DNA from: an uncultured Pelagibacteraceae bacterium
GTDB lineage: Bacteria; Pseudomonadota; Alphaproteobacteria; Pelagibacterales; Pelagibacteraceae
Assembly (NCBI GenBank): GCA_902560245.1
Contig: CACELK010000006.1
Span: 1 to 64,000, forward strand
Direction: 5' to 3'
DNA length: 64,000 bases
Below, piece by piece: positions 1-9,646 of the stretch (positions within the stretch are counted from its first letter, which is position 1; the number at the start of each line of letters is the position of its first letter). The position numbers and the translations under genes were made by a program. Under the pieces are notes generated by a model, which did no database searches, was not told the origin of the DNA, and saw only the letters and a program-made list of their open reading frames with translations.

Positions 1-2
1 AA

Positions 3-1007
3 TATAATGATGATTTTAGTAAAAAGATTTTAAAGATTAGAGACAAAATTAACAATACTAAAGATCTAAACTTATACTCTAAGGAACTTAATAATATCGA
101 AAAAGAAATCACCTTATTTCATGCGAAAGTAACGAATGAAGTAATAAAAGAGGTAAATTCAAATATTGATATTATTGGCTTTCATGGACAAACAATTTTT
201 CATAGCGCTAAAGACATGGTTTCTAAACAATTAGGAGATGGAAAATTATTATCTCAAGAAACTAAAAAAAAAGTTGTTTATGATTTCAGACAAAATGACT
301 TAAAAAATGGAGGAGAGGGCGCTCCTTTGGCTCCAATATTTCATAAGTTAATTTCAGAAAAAATTAAAGTTGAGCCACCGCTTTGTGTAATTAATCTTGG
401 TGGAATAGCTAATATTACCTCGATAGAGTCTGGTGATATTTCAGATTTAGGAAGTCAAGATATAGGGCCTGGAAATTGCTTAATTGATGAATGGATTAAA
501 AAAAATACTAATAAGAAGTATGACAAAGATGGTTTAATTGCCAAATCAGGTAAAAAAGATATTTTAATTTTGAATCAAGCTCTGGATAATCATGACAATT
601 TAAAAAAAAAGAATATTTTATCTTATGATACAAAAGATTTTGATTTAAGTTTTGTAAAAGGACTTTCTTTAGAAGATGGAGCAGCGACTTTAACAGAATT
701 TACTGGAAAATTATTAGCAGAAGCTACTTTAAATTATATAAGCAAATTAAAAATAAAACCAAAAAAAATTTTAGTTTGTGGTGGAGGGAGAAAAAATTCA
801 ATTTTAATAAATTGTTTAAAGGATAATATGAACATTGGAAATCTAGTGGAAAATATTGACAATTTTGGTGTCGATGGAGATTTCGTTGAGTCTCAGGCAT
901 TTGCTTACTTAGCTATAAGATCTTTTCTTAATCTTCCGATTTCTTTTCCAAAAACTACTGGTTGTAAACATCCCTCTACTGGAGGAAAGTTAGTAAATAA
1001 TTTTTAA
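3..1007 (+). CDS. anmK: Anhydro-N-acetylmuramic acid kinase, 5'-truncated by window edge
   Basis: Frame is open from nt 3 upstream of the listed ORF start (216), reading ...NIDIIGFHGQTIFHSAKDMVSKQLGDG..., with AnmK-type GFHGQT, NLGGIANIT and DIGPGNCLID motifs. Confidence 0.88.
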   Translation, partial: YNDDFSKKILKIRDKINNTKDLNLYSKELNNIEKEITLFHAKVTNEVIKEVNSNIDIIGFHGQTIFHSAKDMVSKQLGDGKLLSQETKKKVVYDFRQNDLKNGGEGAPLAPIFHKLISEKIKVEPPLCVINLGGIANITSIESGDISDLGSQDIGPGNCLIDEWIKKNTNKKYDKDGLIAKSGKKDILILNQALDNHDNLKKKNILSYDTKDFDLSFVKGLSLEDGAATLTEFTGKLLAEATLNYISKLKIKPKKILVCGGGRKNSILINCLKDNMNIGNLVENIDNFGVDGDFVESQAFAYLAIRSFLNLPISFPKTTGCKHPSTGGKLVNNF

Positions 1008-1010
1008 AAA

Positions 1011-1045
1011 AAAACGCATCGATTTTTATGTCGATGCGTTTTTTT
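1011..1045. terminator. Bidirectional intrinsic terminator
   Basis: aaaacgcatcga / tcgatgcgtttt perfect inverted repeat with flanking A and T runs between convergent genes. Confidence 0.85.
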
Positions 1046-1054
1046 AATAAATAT

Positions 1055-2413
1055 TTATCCCTTAACTACTTCTCTTGTATTAGCGTTAAAAGACTCTTTA
1101 AATGGTATATCAACCACCACTGCATCGACAGGAGTCCCGGGTTTATCTGAATATTTTTCAGGTAAATGAACTTTATACTTAGTTCCAACTTTTCCTTTAG
1201 GAAAACCATTAGCGTTTAATGTTCCATCAAACGGAACGTAGCCCATAGCAATATTTTGTTTTTTTTCTGGGTGATACCAAGGAGATGTTATGAACCCTAC
1301 TGGATCTCCTCCATCTGCATTTGAGATTAACCAGAAATCTGGAGCATATTCCTCGATAGGTTTTCCACCTAATTCAAGACCAACTAATTGAAGTTTATAT
1401 GGTTTTTTTCCAGCTTTAATATCAGCTCCCATTTTTTCAAGAACTGCTTTACCAACATAGTCAGTTTTTTTATTCCATTCACCTTTACCAGATAAAGAAA
1501 CTTGATAACCTAAATTACATTGATAAGGATTGTGCTGCATATCCATATCTTGTCCCCAAGAAAGGATTCCAGCTTGAATTCTTCTGTGATGAGCAGGAGC
1601 TATAACCATTAGATTATGTTTCTTACCAGCTTCAAGAACTGCATTCCACATATCATCTGCATATAAAGTGGCATTTCTTAAATATATTTCGTATCCCGCT
1701 TCTCCTGAGAAACCAGATTGTGAAATAACACAACTTCTTCCTGCAACCTTAACTTCTGCCAAGCCATAAAAAGGCATGTTATCTAAATCAACTTGATCAC
1801 CAAGCAAATCTTTCATCAGCGCTTTTGATTTAGGCCCTTGAATTTGTACTGGGCATGCATCAATTTCCTCAATAGTACAATTAAATCTACCATCAGCATT
1901 AACACCCTGAAGGTACATACCAATATCAGAGTCTGATAGCGAAAACCAAAACTCATCTTTTGAAATTCTTAGAAGAATTGGATCGTTTAAAACTCCACCA
2001 TAAGCATTACATAAGATCACATATCTAGCTCTCATTGGTGAAATTTTTGTTGCATCTCTTGTAATCACATAATCAGTAAACTTTTCTGCATCTGGACCTT
2101 TCACTCTAATTTGTCTTTCAACAGCTACATTCCACATTGTTACATGATTTACAATTGCATCATACTCAACCATTGCCCCACCATCTTCAGGTTTGACGTA
2201 TCCTCTTGGGTGATAAATTCGGTTATAAACTGTTGCTCTCCAACAACCAGCTTGCATTGATAAATGCCAATAAGGCGATTTTCTTACTCTTGTTGAAATT
2301 AACATTTCAACTTTTGTAGGCCCGCTTTGTCTTAAATTATATGGAACCTCTCGATCAGACTGATCTACAGAAGTTACATGTTTAAGCTTTGTATAGTCAA
2401 ACTCTTTAGACAT
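1055..2413 (-). CDS. GcvT/DmdA-family aminomethyltransferase-like (THF-dependent demethylase-like) protein
   Basis: 452 aa; motifs such as TVYN, WNVAVERQI, VITRDAT, LNDPILLRI, SDSDIGMY and GFSGEAGYEIYL resemble the DmdA/GcvT fold. Substrate not determinable. Confidence 0.75.
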   Translation of the reverse strand: MSKEFDYTKLKHVTSVDQSDREVPYNLRQSGPTKVEMLISTRVRKSPYWHLSMQAGCWRATVYNRIYHPRGYVKPEDGGAMVEYDAIVNHVTMWNVAVERQIRVKGPDAEKFTDYVITRDATKISPMRARYVILCNAYGGVLNDPILLRISKDEFWFSLSDSDIGMYLQGVNADGRFNCTIEEIDACPVQIQGPKSKALMKDLLGDQVDLDNMPFYGLAEVKVAGRSCVISQSGFSGEAGYEIYLRNATLYADDMWNAVLEAGKKHNLMVIAPAHHRRIQAGILSWGQDMDMQHNPYQCNLGYQVSLSGKGEWNKKTDYVGKAVLEKMGADIKAGKKPYKLQLVGLELGGKPIEEYAPDFWLISNADGGDPVGFITSPWYHPEKKQNIAMGYVPFDGTLNANGFPKGKVGTKYKVHLPEKYSDKPGTPVDAVVVDIPFKESFNANTREVVKG

Positions 2414-3134
2414 ATTTGTTCTCCATCAACCACTTGTTAGTTTCCTTCAATCCGCCGAATGTATAAATGTGAAAAAAATCAGTGTGCGATTTAACTTTCC
2501 CTATTAAATCATTTGGGTCTCTAGGTTTCATTAAATCTAGTGCCTTACTAAAATTAGATTTAAGAAAATTTAAGGAATTTTTTGCACCTACGATATTAGC
2601 AAATTTAATTAAGCTAGTTATTTTAAGTGGGCCAGTAATTCCAACATGCACTGGTACGGTTTGTTTAGAAATAAAGTCTATAATTGGCTGAGGATTTAAT
2701 AACCATTGAGTTACTATATAGTCAGCGTAAGGCTTTTTATCTTTCATAGCTTTTTCTAAATCAGAATCGGATATATCAGGACTCCCCTCCGGATGTCCAG
2801 CGATTCCTATTGTCATCTGCTCAAAATAGCCGGTCTCTAAAAGCTGAATCGAACTATCAAATTTTCCTATTGGATCTCTACTACCTCCTATAACCAATAC
2901 TTGCTTCACGCCACCATCTTTACATCTTGAAATATACTCTTTTAGTTGATCGTCATTCTCTATGGATCTAGCAGGAAAATGTGGAATAGGATTAAAGCCC
3001 TTTTTAACAAGCTTTATAGCTTGATCAGCAGTATCTTTAAAATCACCTCCAGGGAGCATTGTTATATAAACATCCTTTAAACCTGGTAGGGTCTCTAGAT
3101 CGGCTTTAGGTCCAATTTCCAAAGAAAACTTCAT
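2406..3134 (-). CDS. Methylenetetrahydrofolate reductase-like (MetF family) protein
   Basis: 242 aa; KGFNPIPHFPARSIENDDQL and VLVIGGSRDPIG resemble MetF-fold proteins; overlaps the downstream GcvT-like gene by 8 nt. Confidence 0.7.
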   Translation of the reverse strand: MKFSLEIGPKADLETLPGLKDVYITMLPGGDFKDTADQAIKLVKKGFNPIPHFPARSIENDDQLKEYISRCKDGGVKQVLVIGGSRDPIGKFDSSIQLLETGYFEQMTIGIAGHPEGSPDISDSDLEKAMKDKKPYADYIVTQWLLNPQPIIDFISKQTVPVHVGITGPLKITSLIKFANIVGAKNSLNFLKSNFSKALDLMKPRDPNDLIGKVKSHTDFFHIYTFGGLKETNKWLMENKYV

Positions 3135-3197
3135 AACAGGATATTTATTTATTTTAAAATACCTGTCTATAAAAATCGGGTTTATGCGATAAGAAGA

Positions 3198-4082
3198 CTA
3201 TCTTTTTATTCCTCTGTGCTTTTGTATTCTTCGACCATATTCTTGTGTAATTCTATCAAAGATTATAGCAAGCGCTACAATGGCTAAACCGTTAAACAGT
3301 CCTAAAGCTAAATATTGGTTGGATATAGCTCTTAAAATAGGAACCCCCAAACCTTTAACTCCAATCATTGATGCTATAACTACCATGGCTAGTGCCATCA
3401 TTATTGTTTGGTTAACACCCGCAAATACTGTCGGAAGCGCAAGGGGAATTTGTACAGTCCTTAATTTTTGAAGTTTTGTTGCTCCAAAAGCTTCACTTGC
3501 TTCTATTGTTTCTTTATCTACTTCTCTTATACCTAAATTAGTTAATCTTATAACTGGTGGTATTGCGTAAATACAAACAGCAATTAAACCAGGGATTTTT
3601 CCAATACCAAGCAACATTAAAATAGGTATCAAATATACAAAGCTAGGAATAGTTTGCATCATATCTAAAACAGGCAGCATTGATTTTTCAACTCTATCTG
3701 ATCTAGCCATCAGAACTCCAATTGGTATTCCAACTGCTATACACATAATTGTACAAACCGTTATGATTGCTACCGTTGCCATGCAATCCTTCCACATACC
3801 AAAATATCCTATTAAGGTAAAAGCAATTACACTTCCAACCACGAGCTTCCAACTTCTTGAACCCAACCAGGCTAAAGCACCAAGCACTATTAATATTATT
3901 GGCCAAGGCGTAGCTAATAATAATTTTTCAAGTTTAATTAAAAAAAATAGCAGGGGGTCAAAAAAAGCTTCTATACCGTCTCCGTAAGCTCTAGAAAATT
4001 CTCTAAAAGTTTGATCAATTCCCTTTCTTAATTCCATAAGGGACTTACGATCCATTACAGGAAATTTGGTTAAAAATTCCAT
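3198..4082 (-). CDS. Glycine betaine/proline-type ABC transporter permease (ProW/OpuAB-like)
   Basis: 294 aa; multiple TM segments, DMMQTIPSFVYLIPILMLLGIGKIPGLIAVCIYAIPPVIRLTNLGIREV is typical of ProW-type permeases. Confidence 0.88.
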   Translation of the reverse strand: MEFLTKFPVMDRKSLMELRKGIDQTFREFSRAYGDGIEAFFDPLLFFLIKLEKLLLATPWPIILIVLGALAWLGSRSWKLVVGSVIAFTLIGYFGMWKDCMATVAIITVCTIMCIAVGIPIGVLMARSDRVEKSMLPVLDMMQTIPSFVYLIPILMLLGIGKIPGLIAVCIYAIPPVIRLTNLGIREVDKETIEASEAFGATKLQKLRTVQIPLALPTVFAGVNQTIMMALAMVVIASMIGVKGLGVPILRAISNQYLALGLFNGLAIVALAIIFDRITQEYGRRIQKHRGIKR

Positions 4083-4096
4083 TTAGTTTTTTTTAT

Positions 4097-4131
4097 AATT
4101 AACGAGCCTTAGTTTAATAGGCTCGTTAATT
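4097..4131. other. Intercistronic hairpin between binding protein and permease genes
   Basis: AATTAACGAGCC / GGCTCGTTAATT perfect 12-bp inverted repeat with 11-nt loop; no U-tract in the minus-strand transcript. Confidence 0.8.
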
Positions 4132-4142
4132 AAAATTATAAT

Positions 4143-5162
4143 TTAAAGTCCAGCTTTAATTTTTTTCTTAGCAGCTGCTGATACCCATTTACCCCAAACA
4201 TCTTCATGTTTAGATAAAAATTCTATAGCTGCATCTGAACCTTTAGCTTGGTTTTCAGCCATGTACACAAGCATTCCATTCATTACTTCACCAGGGTAAG
4301 TTCTCTTTTTAACATATTTAAGAGCGTCTTTTCCTCCAGTTTTAGCAAAGTTTGCTGTAACGATAGAGTTAACTTCAGATTTTGTCCAAGCTGTTGGCTT
4401 TGGATCTGCACAATCCTGTTCAGCTTTTGTTATACAGTTATCCCAATTATCTCTGCTGTGGAATTTCACACCAAAGTCTACAGGAATTAAACCATATTTT
4501 CCAACCATTGAAGTTGGGTTCCAATAATAACCAAACCAAGGACTTCCAGAGTCAGCTGCTTTAGATATTGTACCATCTAAACCTGCTGCAGAACCTGGAT
4601 CAATTAATACCCATCCTTTTTTTTCCATTTCAAATGCTCTGAAAAGGTTTGCATTAGCTAATTGACATCCCCATCCTGCTGGACAACCAACAAAAGCTCC
4701 TTTTGAAGGATCTTCTTTTGAAGGAAACCATTCAGGGTGCTCTAAAATTTCCATAGCTGTCATACCTTTGATCTGCGGAATTTTTTCAACAGTTCCAGGA
4801 GTAATCCACCAGCCTTCACCAAGACCAGTAATAGGAGCCTTGTTAGCTATGATTAATCTTTTTTCTGAAACAGCTTTTTTAAGAGGCGTGTAAACGGCAT
4901 TTGCCCACTGTTCAGGATTCATATCTGGCTCACCTTTTTCATCCATAGATGTAAAAGTAGGCATTGTTGCTCCTGGTATTAATTCCACCTCACAGCCATA
5001 TCCTTTTTCAAGGATTATCTTGTCTACGTTCGCCATCAACTCGGCAGATGCCCAGTTTTGCTCAGCGATAACTAATTTTCCACATCCAGCATTAGCCACT
5101 CCATTAAAAGAAGTGAAACCTAGCAATACTAAAGCAGAAAATATAATGTTTTTGATTTTCAT
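4143..5162 (-). CDS. Glycine betaine-type ABC transporter substrate-binding protein (ProX/OpuAC-like)
   Basis: 339 aa with signal peptide; CGKLVIAEQNWASAELMANVDKIILEKGYGCEVELIPG and WFGYYWNP motifs. Confidence 0.87.
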   Translation of the reverse strand: MKIKNIIFSALVLLGFTSFNGVANAGCGKLVIAEQNWASAELMANVDKIILEKGYGCEVELIPGATMPTFTSMDEKGEPDMNPEQWANAVYTPLKKAVSEKRLIIANKAPITGLGEGWWITPGTVEKIPQIKGMTAMEILEHPEWFPSKEDPSKGAFVGCPAGWGCQLANANLFRAFEMEKKGWVLIDPGSAAGLDGTISKAADSGSPWFGYYWNPTSMVGKYGLIPVDFGVKFHSRDNWDNCITKAEQDCADPKPTAWTKSEVNSIVTANFAKTGGKDALKYVKKRTYPGEVMNGMLVYMAENQAKGSDAAIEFLSKHEDVWGKWVSAAAKKKIKAGL

Positions 5163-5463
5163 ATTTTTCCTTTAATTAATTAAAGCAATTATCAAACCAC
5201 ACACATTAAAAAAAAGCAAACTTGTTTCAACTAATAGTTGTAGATTAATTATTTTGCAATGGTTTTTATTAAGGAGTAAGCTTTTAAATCGATGTCAAAA
5301 TATGCAAGAAAACAAAAAAAAAAATTTTTTGTAATTGGATATTCACGTTTTGACCAATTGTTTTTAAACAGATTTTTTTATCATTATCACTCAAATTTTT
5401 ACCAGAGTATTTAAATTTTTTCAAAAATATTTAATCTTAAAAATTTAAAAAAAGGAAAAATTT

Positions 5464-6510
5464 ATGACAAAAGATTTAATAACTAGATTAAACAAAGGAC
5501 CTGTTCTTTTTGCAGAGGGATATTTATTTGCTATGGAAAGAAGAGGATATTTGCAAGCTGGCGCATTTGTGCCTGAGGTTGTGTTGGATCATCCAGAAGT
5601 AGTATCTCAGCTTCACAGAGAATTTATAAGAGCAGGATCTGACATAGTGCAGGCATTTACTTATTATGGGCACAGAGAAAAGTTAAGAATAATAGGCAAA
5701 GAACATTTGCTAGAACCACTCCAAAAAAATGCACTTAAAATTGCCAATGACTCTAAAAAAGAGTTTAAAGATTTAGATTTATTAGTTTGTGGCGATATAG
5801 CTAACACTAATGTCTACGATCCAAATGATAAGAAAAGCAATATTGAATGTCAAAAAATGTTTGAAGAACAGGTTTCTTGGGCAAAAGAGGCTGGTGTTGA
5901 CTTTATTGTCGCCGAAACAATTACTTGGGTAGAGGAGATGAAGATAGCGCTTAAAGCTATTAAAGATGCGGGATTAATTGCTGTATGCAACTACGCATTC
6001 AGAAGAGATGGAAAAACTAGAGATGGTTACTCCCCTGGAGACGCATGTAAAATTCTTGAGGACCATGGTGCAGACGTTGTAGGTTTAAATTGTTTTAGAG
6101 GTCCAAAAATGACAATGAAATTATTACCTGAAATCAGGAAAGCAGTTTCATGTCATGTAGCAGCTTTACCAGTACCATATAGAACCACTGAAAAAAATCC
6201 GGGGTTTTTAAATCAGGTTGATGAAGGATGTGACTGTATACCCGGAGGTAACGCATTTCCTGTGGCACTAGATAATTTGTATTGCAACAGATTTGAAATG
6301 GGTGAGTTTGCAAAGCAATGTGAGCAACAAAAAATAAACCTTATTGGAATTTGCTGTGGAGCTGAACCACATCATGTAAGGGAAATGGCAGTTGCCTTGG
6401 GAAGAAAACCCATTGCATATAAGTATTATCCTGACATGTCTAAACATTATGCTCATGGTACAGACCCAACATTGAAAAAGCATAATACTGACGCTGCAAA
6501 AACCTTATAG
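5464..6510 (+). CDS. bhmT: Betaine-homocysteine S-methyltransferase
   Basis: 348 aa; Zn-binding S-methyltransferase motifs GLNCFRG and IGICCGAEPHHVREMA; preceded by aaaggaaaa. Confidence 0.82.
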   Translation: MTKDLITRLNKGPVLFAEGYLFAMERRGYLQAGAFVPEVVLDHPEVVSQLHREFIRAGSDIVQAFTYYGHREKLRIIGKEHLLEPLQKNALKIANDSKKEFKDLDLLVCGDIANTNVYDPNDKKSNIECQKMFEEQVSWAKEAGVDFIVAETITWVEEMKIALKAIKDAGLIAVCNYAFRRDGKTRDGYSPGDACKILEDHGADVVGLNCFRGPKMTMKLLPEIRKAVSCHVAALPVPYRTTEKNPGFLNQVDEGCDCIPGGNAFPVALDNLYCNRFEMGEFAKQCEQQKINLIGICCGAEPHHVREMAVALGRKPIAYKYYPDMSKHYAHGTDPTLKKHNTDAAKTL

Positions 6511-6519
6511 GAAAAGTAT

Positions 6520-8925
6520 ATGGAAAAAAATGCCAAGGTAGTAATTATTGGCGGGGGAGTTGTTGGTTGTTCAATATTATATCATCTTTCAAAATTTGGA
6601 TTAAAAGATTGTATATTATTAGAGAGAAACGAACTTACATCAGGATCATCTTGGCATGCTGCCGGAAATGTTCATGTAATTTCATCGGATCCTAATATTT
6701 CAAGAATGATGGCCTATACAATTGGCCTTTATAAAGAAATAGAGAAAGAGTCAGGACATTCATGTGGATTTAAACCTAGCGGTGGATTTTATTTAGCCTC
6801 AAACGATGTCTGGGCAGAATATCTTAAAAGAGAAAGATCAAAAGCGAGATATATGGGTTTAGACCAAGAATTTATATCGCTTGATGAAGTTAAAAAGAAA
6901 AATCCACTTATTGATCCTTCTAGATATCTACTAGCTTTATGGGATCCAATAGATGGTGAAGTCGACCCTTCAGGCGTAACTTACGCTTTTGCGAAGGCAG
7001 CAAAAGTTCATGGAGGAAAATATTATACACATACTGTTGTTAAGGATACCAAACAAAAGAAAGATGGATCTTGGGATGTAATAACTGACAAAGGTAATAT
7101 TAATGCTGAAATTGTTATTAATGCTGGAGGTCTCTGGGCTCGAGAAGTTGGAAAACTTGCAGGAATAGATTTACCTGTTCAACCAATGGAACATCATTAT
7201 TTAATTACAGAGGCAATTCCAGAAATAGAAGCAATGGGAGATCAAAGATTACCAATAGGAACAGATTTTGAAGGAAATATTTACTTTAGGCAAGAAGGAA
7301 AGGGAATGTTGCTTGGAACATACGAACAAAAATCAACACCATGGAAAGTAGAAGGGACTCCAATGAATTTTGGACACGAGCTTCTTGAGCCAAAACTTGA
7401 CAACATTCAAGATAGATTAGCTATAGGTTTTGAAAGAATGCCTGCTTTAGAAAAAGCTGGAATTAAAAATATTGTTAACGGACCATTTACTTTTGGACCA
7501 GACGGAAGTCCTCTTATTGGACCAGTACCTGGAATGAAAAACTATTGGGTTGCTGTTGGAGTAATGGCTGGATTTTGCCAAGGAGGTGGTGTTGGAAAAT
7601 GTATTGCAGAATGGATTATTGATGGTGAACCTTCAATAGATGTTTGGGCAATGGATGTTGCAAGATTTGGAGATTATGCTTCTCCACAATACGGAACAAT
7701 AAAGTCATCTGAAAACTATGAGAGAAGATTTATAATGACATTTCCTAATGAAACCTTACCCAAAGGTAGAAAACAAAAAACCACTGCTCTTTATGATCGA
7801 TTTATAAATCAAGGAGCTGTTATGGGTGATAGTTTTGGTTTGGAAAATGTTTTATGGTTTGCAAAAAATAAAGAAGACGCACACGAAGAACCAACTATAA
7901 AAAGATCTAGATCACACAACTATGTTTCAAAAGAAGTTATAAATGTAAGAGAAAATGTAGGCGTTACTGAGGTTGCAAACTTTTCAAAGCATGAGTTTAA
8001 AGGACCTGATGCTAGAAAATTTTTAGATTATGTTATGGCTGGAAGAATTCCTAAACCAGGAAGAATCTCTCTAAATCCAATGTTAACCAAAAAAGGAAAA
8101 CTTTATGGAGATCTAACAGTTGCATGTATCGACGAAAATGAATTCATGATTTTTGGATCAGGTGCTGCACAAGAAATGCATAGAAGATGGTTTGAAAGTC
8201 ATATAGGTAAATTTAATTTAAGTTATAAAAATCGATCTGATGACTTCCATGGACTAAGTATTTCAGGTCCCAAATCTCGAGAATTACTTCAAAAGATTGT
8301 GAGAGAGGATGTATCAAATAGTAAATTAAAATTTAGAGACTCAAGAAGAATGTATGTGGCTGGAGTACCAGCTGTATTAAACAGGTTATCATTTACAGGT
8401 GAACTTGGATACGAAATTTATGTTGCACCACATTATCAAATTAAATTGTATGAAGAGTTAATGGAAGCAGGAAAGGAATTTAATATTAAACCATTTGGAT
8501 CAAGGGCTTTAATGTCAATGAGATTAGAAAAAAATTGGGGAGCTTGGACCTTGGATTATAGACCTGATTTTACTCCGAAAGAGACAGGTTTAGATGCATT
8601 TATTAATTGGGATAAAGATTTTATTGGCAAAAACTCTGCTCAAAAAGATGAAAGTAAGAACAAAATCATACCATTAATAGTGGAAACTAATGAAATTGAT
8701 GTAACTTATAATGAAGCTGTCATGAAGGGTGAAAAAAGCATCGGCTATATTACTTCTGGAGGATTTGCACATTTTGTAAATAAGAGTGTCGCTTTCTCTT
8801 ATTTAGACACAAAAGAATTAAATTCTGGAAAAGGTATTCAAGTTGAAATTAATGGTGATATGTTCAATTGCTCAATTATAAAAGAACCACTTTATGATCC
8901 AAGTGGACAAAAAATGAGAAGTTAA
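6520..8925 (+). CDS. Dimethylglycine/sarcosine dehydrogenase-like FAD protein (DAO + GcvT domains)
   Basis: 801 aa; N-terminal VVIIGGGVVGCSILYHLSKFG, C-terminal GcvT-like domain (FTGELGYEIYV). Confidence 0.87.
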   Translation: MEKNAKVVIIGGGVVGCSILYHLSKFGLKDCILLERNELTSGSSWHAAGNVHVISSDPNISRMMAYTIGLYKEIEKESGHSCGFKPSGGFYLASNDVWAEYLKRERSKARYMGLDQEFISLDEVKKKNPLIDPSRYLLALWDPIDGEVDPSGVTYAFAKAAKVHGGKYYTHTVVKDTKQKKDGSWDVITDKGNINAEIVINAGGLWAREVGKLAGIDLPVQPMEHHYLITEAIPEIEAMGDQRLPIGTDFEGNIYFRQEGKGMLLGTYEQKSTPWKVEGTPMNFGHELLEPKLDNIQDRLAIGFERMPALEKAGIKNIVNGPFTFGPDGSPLIGPVPGMKNYWVAVGVMAGFCQGGGVGKCIAEWIIDGEPSIDVWAMDVARFGDYASPQYGTIKSSENYERRFIMTFPNETLPKGRKQKTTALYDRFINQGAVMGDSFGLENVLWFAKNKEDAHEEPTIKRSRSHNYVSKEVINVRENVGVTEVANFSKHEFKGPDARKFLDYVMAGRIPKPGRISLNPMLTKKGKLYGDLTVACIDENEFMIFGSGAAQEMHRRWFESHIGKFNLSYKNRSDDFHGLSISGPKSRELLQKIVREDVSNSKLKFRDSRRMYVAGVPAVLNRLSFTGELGYEIYVAPHYQIKLYEELMEAGKEFNIKPFGSRALMSMRLEKNWGAWTLDYRPDFTPKETGLDAFINWDKDFIGKNSAQKDESKNKIIPLIVETNEIDVTYNEAVMKGEKSIGYITSGGFAHFVNKSVAFSYLDTKELNSGKGIQVEINGDMFNCSIIKEPLYDPSGQKMRS

Positions 8926-9013
8926 AAATGAACCGCAGGTTGAGAAAATCAAAATTAATGCAATCCAAAATTGTGAATTTAATAATTCACGTGGAACAAA
9001 ATGAGAAACTAAA

Positions 9014-9643
9014 ATGTCGCAAAAAGATGTAGGGAACAAAGTACCAATTTATAAATTAAAAAAAACTGATGAGGTCATGAAGTATTATGATGAGTGGGGT
9101 GAGGGTAATAAATATGACAAAGACATGGTCGATTGGAATTATACCGGTCCCAAAGAAACATCTGAAGTTTTTATTAAATACGAAAATAATAAAGATGCTA
9201 AAATATATGATGCAGGTTGCGGCACAGGTTTAGTTGGTGTTGAATTAAAGAAATATGGTTTTTCAAATTTTTATGGAGCAGACCTTTCTCAAAAACTTTT
9301 GGATTTAGTTCCAAAAGGTCTTTATAAAAAGTTAGAAAAGGTAGATTTAAACAAATCAATAGAAGCAGAAGATAATGTCTACGATGCAGTTATGTGCGTT
9401 GGAACTTTTACATTTGGACATGTGAAGCCCCCTGCTTTAGATGAATTTATAAGAATCACAAAAAACAAAGGTTTAATTTGTTTTACTATTAACGAAGGTA
9501 TCCACGAGGAATATGGCTTTGATAAGAAAATAGAAGAGTTAAAAAATCAAAATAAATGGAAAGAAATAGAATTTTTCAAGTCTGACTATATTGCAAGTAA
9601 AGATGTAAATGCTTGGCTTGGTTTGTACGAAGTGGTAAAATAA
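9014..9643 (+). CDS. Class I SAM-dependent methyltransferase
   Basis: 209 aa; IYDAGCGTGLVGVELKKYGFSNFYGADLS motif I/II. Confidence 0.85.
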   Translation: MSQKDVGNKVPIYKLKKTDEVMKYYDEWGEGNKYDKDMVDWNYTGPKETSEVFIKYENNKDAKIYDAGCGTGLVGVELKKYGFSNFYGADLSQKLLDLVPKGLYKKLEKVDLNKSIEAEDNVYDAVMCVGTFTFGHVKPPALDEFIRITKNKGLICFTINEGIHEEYGFDKKIEELKNQNKWKEIEFFKSDYIASKDVNAWLGLYEVVK

Positions 9644-9646
9644 AGC

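Noticed and set aside
5163-5463. SAM riboswitch upstream of bhmT
   Set aside because: SAM-V elements are known upstream of bhmT in Pelagibacter, but I could not identify a convincing conserved core here; needs a covariance search.
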